Assembly: GCA_947069175.1 (NCBI GenBank)
Contig: CAMTDV010000015.1
Span: forward strand, 25,808,249 to 25,872,248
DNA length: 64,000 nucleotides
Source of the DNA: Scalesia atractyloides
Taxonomy: Eukaryota; Streptophyta; Magnoliopsida; Asterales; Asteraceae
Reading direction: 5' to 3'
Position 1 is the stretch's first letter; each line of letters begins with the position of its first letter. The notes under the pieces were generated by a model. The model saw only the letters and a program-made list of their open reading frames with translations, was not told where the DNA came from and ran no database searches. Of this stretch, positions 55,888 through 64,000 are shown in pieces. The position numbers were made by a program, and so were the translations under genes.

Positions 55888-56607
55888 CTTGAAAATCAGA
55901 CGATTTTGGCTGAACACGTTCAAAAACACTTGAAGATTGATTGGTAATCAGAGAAGTTCGGGCGAACTTGTGCAGAAAACAAATTTCAAATTCAATTTTA
56001 ACAAGTTCGGGCGAACTTGTGTAAAGATTTCAGAAAAAATTCAATTTTAAGCAAGTTCGGGCGAACTTGTAGCGACTTTTTTTTTATTTTGAATTGTTTT
56101 TTCATTTAACATCATAAAAAAAACTTGCCAAGTTACATCAAAAAAGATGTAGACGGGCAACAAGCTGCGCCACCACTCCCTTCTGACTTTTGAAAAATTT
56201 CCAAGTTCTACCAAGTTCAGGCGAACTTATGTAAAATTTCAACAAGATTTTGACAAGTTCGGGCGAACTTGATCAAAATTCACTGAAAATTCCAACAAAT
56301 TCACGCGAAGTTGATTAAAATTAACAAAAATGATGATTTTAAGTCATGTTCGGGCGAACTTGTAGTATAAGTTTGAGCGAAGTTAGGTCTTGAAACATGG
56401 TTTTTTGACATTTTTAACATGAAATCGATTGAATTTGATTCTGAAACTTTCAAGGGTTTGTTAATAGGTGATTATGTATGACATATTCAAATTTTAGCCA
56501 TTTTTAACCATAGATTCATCAATTTTTTGAAAAAGTATAGAAAAATCATAGAAATGGGTAGAAATAGAGAGTGTCTTGTGTAGATCTCAGCAAATTAGGT
56601 ATCCATG
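55888..56607 (-). other. Leader of Y with palindrome copies
   Basis: Non-coding stretch between the primer-binding site and gag. CAAGTTCGGGCGAACTTG occurs exactly at 56002, 56052 and 56254, and with one or more changes at 55953, 56212, 56293 and 56345. Confidence 0.8.
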
Positions 56608-56619
56608 GCTCTGATACCA
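56608..56619 (-). other. Primer-binding site of Y
   Basis: GCTCTGATACCA on the plus strand, TGGTATCAGAGC on the element's strand, two bases from the 5' LTR. Confidence 0.9.
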
Positions 56620-56621
56620 CT

Positions 56622-57023
56622 TGTTAGGATCGCTCCTCCACTGCTTAGGAACCTAATTTGTATCTAAAGTTAATCATAAGCGGAAATTATGTGACTTGTT
56701 AATCGAATACACAAGATTTAATGTTTAAATTGTCTGTTTATTAGTTCAAATCAATAGTACATCGAGAATCCAAACAGACAGAGCTTCGCCGTCGTCAACG
56801 CAAAGTTCTTACAATGAAAGACCCAAGACAACCTATATATAGAGCAACAAGTTCGGGTGAAGTGTGGTTTGGCTAGATCAAGTTCGGGCGAACTTGATCT
56901 ACCTTCACACAAGTTCGGCCAAACTTGTGCTTTCCAACATAAATACATCAATTTTCTAACAATTCAAACCCTAAACATACAGACTCGATCCAAGACCTAG
57001 ACAATAGACATCATGTATCAACA
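56622..57023 (-). repeat. 5' LTR of Sirevirus Y
   Basis: 402 bp, TGTTAGGATCGC to GTATCAACA. It has the same structure as the copy at 42357. The 13-2-13 repeat (56874-56901) is unchanged between the copies. The 22-bp palindrome (56908-56929) has one CG-to-CA change. Confidence 0.92.
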
Positions 57024-57140
57024 ATTCATTATACCTGAAGAATGGATCCTAATGTGCGCTCCTCGCGAGAATGATCTCTATGTGTTTGACATGAGTGTCG
57101 CTGTAGGTCCCCTTATCCTATGGATCTTTCATAGAATTGT
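57024..57140 (+). pseudogene. Continuation of element B after the Y insertion
   Basis: Resumes the interrupted reading frame: IPEEWILMCAPRENDLYVFD, matching IPEEWILMRPPRENDLYVLD of Y. It is cut again at 57141 by the LTR of X. The last 40 bp no longer align with the relative. Confidence 0.85.
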
Positions 57141-57767
57141 TGTTAGGATCTGAGTTTGAATTACTTGTAGTTTTTGTTTCAAAAATGGAAAATGATTGAG
57201 TTTTATACGAGATTTACAGCGGAAATAAATGGAAAACTTTTACTACAAGCAATGGTCGTTTTTTTCATCATCATCATGCTTTCAAGTTGGTAAACTCACA
57301 TGTGATTCACAAACTCCCCTCAGCCTTTGCAATTGAAGTTTGATAGTAAGAAAATGCAGAGAAGATGATATGCGATAGTTGATATTTTAATAGACAAGTT
57401 AATCTGTTACACAAGTTACCTATTTATACTAAACTATCTAACCACTGAGCATCTTTGATGACGTCAGGGTTGATAGTGACAGGAAAACTATATGTAACTA
57501 ACTACAAACACTGCTAATACTAACTATCAGTACTTAGCACTGTTACATTGATAATCTATCTAATGACTAAGCTCTGATCTCTATCCTCTGATCCTTGAAC
57601 TCTGGCAGACCTTTGCAACTTTGTGAAGTCAGATGATAGGAGAGCAGTCTTTAGGGAAAGCAGTGTATGTACAATAGAGGTTGTAACCTCTGATAGTTTA
57701 ACCAAAGCTCGGATAGTGTTATTTAGCTTTGTATTATCTATTCCTTTCATAGGGATCAATCCTAACA
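57141..57767 (-). repeat. 3' LTR of Sirevirus X
   Basis: 627 bp with a 9-bp perfect inverted end (TGTTAGGAT / ATCCTAACA). For the minus strand a TATA box (TATAAATA, 57421-57428) has the perfect palindrome TGACGTCA (57459-57466) about 30 bp upstream. TGACGTCA is the classic binding site of bZIP factors. Confidence 0.88.
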
Positions 57768-57782
57768 ATCTCCCCCAAGAAC
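57768..57782 (-). other. Polypurine tract of X
   Basis: ATCTCCCCCAAGAAC on the plus strand, GTTCTTGGGGGAGAT on the element's strand, adjoining the LTR. Confidence 0.8.
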
Positions 57783-57801
57783 AGATGATGCCAAAAACAC
57801 T

Positions 57802-60800
57802 TTATTCTTGGTCTTTATTCCTCAGGAAGAATTCTCTTATTTGACCTTTGAGTTGAAGTTCAAAGTTAAGAGATTCTATGTCATCAGTATCCTTCTCCAT
57901 CTCTAAACATAATAATTCTCAGAAGTCTTCTACTGTAAGCCCATTAGCAGCTTCCATAGATAGTTTAGTGGCATTACCATCAGACTTGAGCACTGTCAAT
58001 TCATGGGTGTCTTTGTCGACCTTCCATTTTAGAATTTTTGGGTCTGAAGGTTTTCTTGAAGGAGCTTTTATTACTGAGGATTGAGAAGGAGCTATTTGTG
58101 ATAAATCTTTAGCCGGCTTGGCACTTGAATCATCTGTGGGATAATCAATCATGTTCTGTATACCTTCTTTGATAAAGGTATCCTCAAACTCTTTGTCAGT
58201 CTTTTCAGACATCTCCCTTGCCTTTTTCTATGTAACAAGTCAAGTGTGGAATGGGCAGATGATGTGATGGACTTTTGGAGAGTTGAGCTTTGAGAATAGC
58301 ATCTTCTTTTGAATAATTAGGTTTAGGAGGCATGGATGGATCCTTTTTCCTCCTTTCTTCCAACTTTTTGTAAGTGTCTATCACCCTGACCTCACCCCAT
58401 CTCATCACTTAGTTCTTTGAACCATAATGATTCTGAATTAGTTCATTCTTAATTCTCTTCAACTTTAAGTCTCTTTCAGGCATATCTTTCTTGTGTAAAT
58501 CCCAGTTGGGAGGAGTTGGCTTTTTAAGAGGATCTTTCAACATTTCTTGAATTCTGTTGATTTCTTCTCTCAGCTCATCTAAGCTCCAATCCCTAAACTG
58601 TGCCCTTGTTACCTTATACTTCTTGTTCTCCATGATATACTCAATGAGTTCACTTTTGACCAGCTTATCTTCCCTTTCTGAAATCTGGTTGCTCAGGTTC
58701 TTGACAAAGTTTTGTAAAATGCTGGCTTTACTTAGTTGAAAGGACATGGCAATCTGTATTTCTCTATCATCTTTACCAGCTGATTCTCTTTTGGCAATAT
58801 CCTCTGCTTGCTTCCATTTCAATTCCAGGTAATCATCAACATTTGTAGGTCTTGGATAGCCATCAAGGGATAGGATTGTTCTTTTGTCAGGTTCATCCTC
58901 TGAAAAGAAACTTAGGATCTCTTCCCTGACTGCTGGTAAATCAAGAGGATACAGCTTTGCTGCAGGAGTAATTTCAAGAGTTGAAGATGTTATAAGCATT
59001 GATGTGGAGGTCATTGGTTGTGATGATAGTGGAAGAGGTGCATGAATCTCATCATCATTTATCACTTTTGTGATCTTTCTCCTTTTAAACCTTAAAGTAG
59101 GTGATGGTGGTAGTGGGATCTTAGGTGGTGTGGATATGGATGAGTTGATGTAGGAAATGTGATCATGGTAGTGGATAGAGTTGCAACTGTTGCAACCTCT
59201 GCTGTATCAACAGATGATAACACAACAGGTGCTGTAACATCTGCTTGTGTGGATGTGGGTTGTGGTTTTGAAGGTGTGATAGGTTTTTGAGAGGCAGAGG
59301 TTTTAATGGATTTATTGGTTGCAGGCTTAGTTTTAGTATGTGTGGATGTTGGTTGCCTGGCTTTTCTAGCAGGTATCCTCTTTGATGAAGTACCAACCTC
59401 TGCTTTTTCTTTTTGCTGTTCAATCTTTTTCTCAACCAACACTCTGCTCTCCTTGATCACTGTCTTCTTGTGACTAGCGCTTGCCTTGGCCACAGTTTCA
59501 TCAGTTAAATCTATCTTCTTTGAACCATCAGGCCTTGGAATATTTAAAGTAGGTCTGGCCTTATCATCATCTATTTTCAGCTTTTTGTTTCCCAAAGGTT
59601 TCTCCCCCTTTTGGGCTTCATCTGTTGTAACAAAGATAACCGTTGGAGGTGCATGGCCAATCGTTGTGAGTAGATGAGCTTTGATGGCTTTAATGTATGC
59701 TGCAGTGTCTTGATACCTTGATTCAACCATGTTTCTAACATCATTCATCTGGTTCTTGTGTTGTAGATCCAAATAATGTTTTTGATGTTAAAATAGAGGG
59801 TTAAGAGCTTCTTTGAGATCCGCAGTGGATAGAACAGAGGGTTGACTTTTTGTAGCTATCATCTGCTTCAGTAAACTTTTGATTTCATTAACAGAATTTT
59901 CTATCCTTGTCACACTCTCCGTCAAATCCTAGTATTTTAGCTCATCACCTAATTTAATAGGATCATCTGAACTCCTACCTAGAGTGGTAGTTGTATCTAT
60001 GCTATCATTAGCAATGGTTTTAGTACCAGCTTCAACCATAGATGCCCCTTTGTCTCGGAACTGGGGACTTCCCACAACAGAGGTAACAGTTGTTGCCTCA
60101 ACAGTGGTTGCCTTCAACCAAGTCTTAGTAATGAAACCACTGTCCAACCGAGAACTTGGGAGTTCAGCAATTGTAGTGGCTGCTTGAGTTGAACTATCAC
60201 CAAGGGTTACATGTAACCCAAGAGATGTAGCCTCTTCATGTGCTGATGGGCTAGCAACGAATAAAGAGTCAGACCCAGCCTCTTGATGAAGTACATTCTC
60301 AGTAATAGGTTGTTGAGAAGTGCTGGTTTGTGCCTGGTCTAATTCAATTGCATTCAGCAATGGTAAAATAGTAGGTGGAAGTGTGGTCATTTTTGAAGGT
60401 GGCTGCGTAGAAAGCGGCAGTGCCCTGGGAGAGGGGCTGTGGAAGATAGAACCAAGTGGATCTAGAGCTTCATAATTTTGTGTCCCTGTGTCTACAACCT
60501 TTTATTTTTGTGAGGAAGAAAGAGGAGTTTCAAAGTCGGTTGGAGATCTTCCAGAGGACCCTTTTAGGGTTTGGTGGGCTTTTTGGTAAGTGTTTTGGTT
60601 TTCTTTTAAGGAATTTTGGTGTGGGCTTCAAAGAAGCGGTTGTGGTGCCCTGATCACCAAGAGTAGTGGGCTTAGTAGCAAGAGGTTGAGTTTGAACATT
60701 TTGTTCAGGTAAAACTTGCTCAGCCTCCTCTACTTGTGTTTTCGCAACTTTATCTTGGTTTGTTATTCTGGTGAAAGTTTCATGAGTGAGGCAGCCTGGT

Positions 60801-61510
60801 TTAGCGCCTATTTTACTTTAAGGACCTTTGATTTGATCTTGTAAGTAAATACTCAGAAAACGTGGATGAATCAAAAAAGCTTTTCTTTTTGCAATATTTT
60901 GAAAATTATTCACAAGATCATTGAACATTATCTTGGAGTAGTAAAAATTTGTGTCAGTTAAAATTGCATACCCTAGATATTGCATGTTCAATGGAATTTC
61001 ATTGAAAGCAGTGGTTTTTGCTGAGAGACAAGTTAGAATTGTGTGAAAGAAAAATCTCATCTCAGCAGGAAAGTTAGGTTTAAAGATGGTCATACCTTTC
61101 ATCTGGCCTACATAACCTCTTTCCAGAAACTCTAATTGGATCTCATTTTGGGGAAATGACACAGGGTGTTCTATGTCATTTAACTTGAAAACTTGAGAGA
61201 TCGATTGGGGGCTAATTTGCATCAACACTCCCCCTACTCTTGAGATTATTGTATAAGGAACACCAGCAGCAGTTGAGTGAACCTTAGCATTATTCCAGAA
61301 GTCATGAAGAGAATCAATGTAAATTGGGGCTTTGACTTCTAACATATGCTTGAATTTTGACTTTTGCAAAATTCGAATCATTAGATGATAGCGAATATTT
61401 GCGTTGTTTGCTTCAAGTATAGCGATGTAATTATGTGGGGTTTTGATTATGAAAGTGTAGGGTGGAAGTGCTTATGTGGATTTCTTCGAAGATTTTGATT
61501 TGGGAGCCAT
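57802..61510 (-). pseudogene. Sirevirus extra ORF of element X, nearly full length, decayed
   Basis: Start ATG at 61510 (MAPKSKSSKKST), stop at codon 13, then open in the same frame to 60818. This N-terminal domain shows DSLHDFWNNAKVH, LERGYVGQMKG, MRFFFHTILTCLSAKTTAFN, FYYSKIMFNDLVNNFQN and FLIHPRFLSIYL. The following Thr/Ser/Pro-rich region (60810-59100) has frame breaks. A helical charged part (59065-58205) and a short tail follow. After a TGA at 57919 the frame can be followed to NKDQE and TAA at 57802. About 1,235 codons in total. Function unknown; best preserved N-terminal domain of the five copies. Confidence 0.75.
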
Positions 61511-61591
61511 TGTGTTAGAGAGAAAAACTGTTTTGAGATTTTTGAAATCGACACAGTTTAGGGTAAACACTGGTGAGGGATAAAACAGGGT

Positions 61592-61599
61592 TTTTATAA
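61592..61599 (-). promoter_or_regulatory. Candidate internal TATA box before the X extra ORF
   Basis: TATAAAAA on the minus strand, about 89 bp before the ATG at 61510, with a plant-like leader between (CTAAACTGTG, then TTTTTCTCTCTAACACA). Confidence 0.55.
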
Positions 61600-61940
61600 G
61601 GGTTTGAAAAAGTGATGATTACATGGCATCTGTTGCAAGATCTGATGGCTAACATCTGGCCACGTGTAACCTCTGATGAGAAAAGTACTGATTTTTAACA
61701 CTATTAATGGATAGCTATCAGTGTTTTGAAAAAGTGGTAAAAATGGAAGTCAGAGGATACACTTTAACAGTGGATAAGATTTTGAAGCCTATAAGAGGTT
61801 TTGAGCAAACAGATGTTAGGAGCAGACTTTTAAAGATTAATTGAAAATTTTCAATTTTAACTATTTTTAAGGATGAGTTTTTGATTTTCTTGAACACATT
61901 TTGATGCTATGTAGGCATGGATTTACAAGAAAACTTGTTT
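61600..61940 (-). other. Spacer of X between RNase H and the extra ORF
   Basis: About 340 bp, non-coding, much shorter than in Y or Z. It contains GATAGCTATC, a perfect 10-bp palindrome (about 61706-61715), and several ATCTGATG/CTCTGATG motifs. Confidence 0.5.
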
Positions 61941-62717
61941 TTAATCCATGTTTAGCATTCCAATTCTTGACATCAAGTTTTCAAAGGTAGATGTATCCAT
62001 TGCCTTGGTTAAAACATCTGCCAACTGATCTGAAGTATGGACATGATGCAAAGAAATCAAACCTTTTTCATAGCAATCTCTCAGAAAGTGATGTCTGATA
62101 TCCATGTGCTTTGTAGTTGAGTGAGAAACTGGATTTATAATGATGTTTTCAGCAGCTTGACTGTCCAATCTGAGTGGAGTCTTTAGTGCAGTTACACCAA
62201 AATCCAGCAACTGGTTTTGAAGCCACAAGAGTTGAGCAGTGCAGCTAGCAGCAGCAATATACTCTGCCTCAGCAGTGGATGTTGAAACTGCAACCTGCTT
62301 TTTGCTTTGCCAAGACACTAGAAAATCACCTAGGAATTGACATCCTCCTGATGTGGACTTCCTTGTAGTTTTGCACCCAGCAAAGTCACTATCTGAAAAA
62401 CCTGAAAGCTCAATATTCCCATTAGCTGGATACCAGATACCAAGTGTGGGAGCACCTTTTATGTATCTGAAGATCCTTTTTACAGCAATAAGATCAGACT
62501 TTCTAGGTAATGCCTGTGATCTGGCACAAAAACATGTTGCAAACATGATGTCTGGCCTTGATGCAGTTAGGTACAATAAAGACCCAATCATGCTTCTATA
62601 AAGAGTTTGATCAACAAGGTCATCTTTACCATCAATGGTGACTAGCTTGGTGGTTGCTATGGGTGTGCTACATGGTTTACAATCATCCATATCAAACTTT
62701 TTAAGTAGTTCTTTCAC
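61941..62717 (-). pseudogene. X connection and RNase H domain
   Basis: Open throughout: CKPCSTPIATTKL, MIGSLLYLTASRPDIMFAT, then the acidic residues in SGFSDSDFAG, STAEAEYIAAA and LRLDSQAAENI. It ends DVLTKAMDTSTFENLMSRIG and a stop. It overlaps the RT frame by four bases in another frame, so a single frameshift separates the two. Confidence 0.9.
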
Positions 62718-64000
62718 ACACTTGTTTTGATGGATAAATGTACCATTTGCAATTGTTTAACTTGGAGACCAAGAAGACATTGGAGCTCACCCATTGCACT
62801 CATCTCAAACTCTGCTGCCATGAGTTTTCGAAACTCTTCACACATAGCAATGCTTGTGGATCCGAAAATGATGTCATCCACATAAATTTGGATAAGCATC
62901 AAATCTTTTCCTTTCCATTTTAAGAATAGGGTTTTATCTATTTTACCTCTAGTAAACCCTATGGATAAGAGAAAAGTGGATAGAGTTTCATACCAGGCTC
63001 TTGGTGTTTGCTTCAAGCCATACAATGCTTTGTTGAGCTTGTAGACATGATCAGGATGGAATGCATCTTCAAAACCTGGAGGTTGGCAGACATACACCTC
63101 TTCTTTGATTTTTCCATACAAAAATGCACTCTTTATATCCATTTGATACACATTTATGTTGTGGTTAGCAACAAAAGCTAAGAACAGGCGAATAGCTTCC
63201 AACCTTGCTACAGGGGCAAAAGCCTCATCATAGTCTATACCTTCTTCCTGTCTGTAGCCTTGAACCACGAGCCTTTCTTTGTTTTTGACAACAATACCCC
63301 TTTCATCAGTTTTGTTCTTGAAGACCCACTTTGTGCCAATTGGACTTACATCTTTTGGCAATGGCATAAGCTCCCAAACTTGTTGTCTCTTGAACTGAAG
63401 GAGTTCTTCTTGCATGGTTTCTACCCAGCTGTTGTCTTTCAGTGCCTCTTGGTACTTGACTGGTTGTGTGAGTGATAAAAAACCAGCAAAAAGACAAATA
63501 TTTTGGGATTGGCTTCGTGTGAGCACCCCGGATTTGATGTTGCCAATAACTTGATCTGCTGGATGGCTTTTGAGATAAATCAAATCACCTTGGTATAGAA
63601 CAATAGCATTTTGAGGTGATGGCTGCAAATGTGTATCATCTGAGCTAACCTCTGCTGGAGAATTTGAAGTATTAGCCGCTGATGTAAATGGAGGTGGTGG
63701 TATTGGGGGTATAGAGGTAACATTCTGATGATTTTTGTGTCCAAATGTAGGACTTTTATCAACAGATGTTTGATTTTGTGAACTGGTAGAGGTTTGAGGA
63801 TCAAACACTGTTGACCAGAAGTGGCAGAGTTTACACAAGAGCTTGTGGCACCTGATCCTCTGTTGGAAGAATTGACATTTGTTTGTGGAAGCACACAGTC
63901 ATATTCTTGATCTTGAACTTCTCAAGATGATTGTGGTGTACCTGCATTGTCTAGCTTGATGGAAACATCAGCAAATGTGAATTTATCTAAATCAAAAAGC
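62714..64000 (-). pseudogene. X reverse transcriptase and end of integrase
   Basis: From 63838 the frame is open. A Ser/Pro-rich linker is followed by WVETMQEELLQFKRQQVWEL, RLVVQGYRQEEGIDYDEAFA, VYQMDIKSAFLYGKIKEEV, NKALYGLKQTPRAWYETL and the catalytic YVDDIIFGS. The last residues diverge by frameshift near 62750 (LQCLLGLQVKQ). 63839-64000 is the end of the integrase/linker in another frame. This RT core has no stop. Confidence 0.9.

Larger units (their letters stand above)
42357..57023 (-). mobile_element. Complete Sirevirus Y, 14.7 kb
   Basis: Both LTRs are 402 bp. Flanks are ATTCG (42352-42356) and ATTCA (57024-57028), a 5-bp duplication with one change. On the minus strand it has 5' LTR, primer-binding site, leader, gag, protease, integrase, RT, RNase H, spacer, extra ORF, polypurine tract and 3' LTR. 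By hand I count 14 differences between the LTRs (about 96.5% identity). All coding parts carry breaks. It sits in the protease/integrase junction of element B, in opposite orientation. Confidence 0.92.
57141..64000 (-). mobile_element. Sirevirus X (3' part, runs off the window)
   Basis: Minus-strand order visible: end of integrase and linker, RT, RNase H, spacer, internal TATA box, extra ORF, polypurine tract, 3' LTR. Its 5' half lies beyond 64000. Left flank candidate for a target duplication: ATTGT (57136-57140). Confidence 0.88.

Noticed and set aside
57459..57466. TGACGTCA as a proven bZIP-controlled stress promoter
   Set aside because: The 8-bp site is real, but a functional claim would need expression data; it is reported only as one of the TATA-upstream palindromes.

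Overview
This is nuclear DNA of a flowering plant, almost entirely made of nested LTR retrotransposons. The gene structure (an intronless ATL-type RING-H2 gene), the AT-rich spacers, the Sirevirus-type Ty1/copia elements with a long extra gene after pol, and the Tekay-type Ty3/gypsy elements with LTRs of 2-3.5 kb all fit a eudicot. The element types look most like those of the daisy family (Asteraceae), but that is an inference from memory. I see one apparently intact host gene, the RING-H2 ubiquitin ligase at 8139-9026.

Layout. 2-5523: 3' part of a plus-strand Tekay-like gypsy element (G1: pol remnant plus complete 3' LTR). 5524-6240: decayed copia LTR and leader (F) into which G1 inserted. 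6372-7620: small non-autonomous DNA elements and degenerate repeats. 7621-9183: the ATL gene with flanks. 9184-9495: Tourist-like MITE. 10673-12070: Mutator-like element carrying a fragment of a hydroxyphenylpyruvate-reductase gene. 12229-12944: 5' LTR and leader of a copia element (H). 12945-19370: minus-strand Sirevirus (Z) with its extra ORF, whose gag may be the piece at 23834-25286. 19395-21140 and 23280-23692: minus-strand gypsy LTR (G3), split by a roughly 2.1-kb organelle-DNA insertion (plastid-like with a trnT relic, then mitochondrion-like). 25290-31895: plus-strand Sirevirus (A) interrupted by a solo LTR (28627-29020). 31896-36760: deleted gypsy element (G2) with intact TSDs. 36766-41099: extra ORF and 3' end of another plus-strand Sirevirus (D). 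41100-42356 and 57024-57140: plus-strand copia element (B), split by a complete 14.7-kb minus-strand Sirevirus (Y, 42357-57023). 57141-64000: minus-strand Sirevirus (X) running off the right edge, also inserted into B.

How the parts relate. The Sireviruses share a plan: LTR, leader, gag, protease, integrase, RT, RNase H, a long non-coding spacer, an extra gene of roughly 1,050-1,240 codons, a polypurine tract and the LTR. Five diverged homologues of the extra gene are visible. In three of them (A, D, X) a TATA box lies about 90-105 bp before its start codon; in Z a TATA box is followed by a 5'-leader intron.

The most interesting signal is a set of short CpG-rich inverted repeats. Each LTR family carries its own palindrome, usually just upstream of the LTR TATA box, and in several families it recurs in internal non-coding DNA. 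One of them, CAAGTTCG-N2-CGAACTTG, is shared between a copia Sirevirus (Y) and an unrelated Ty3/gypsy element (G2). Most coding regions of the elements are broken by stops and frameshifts.
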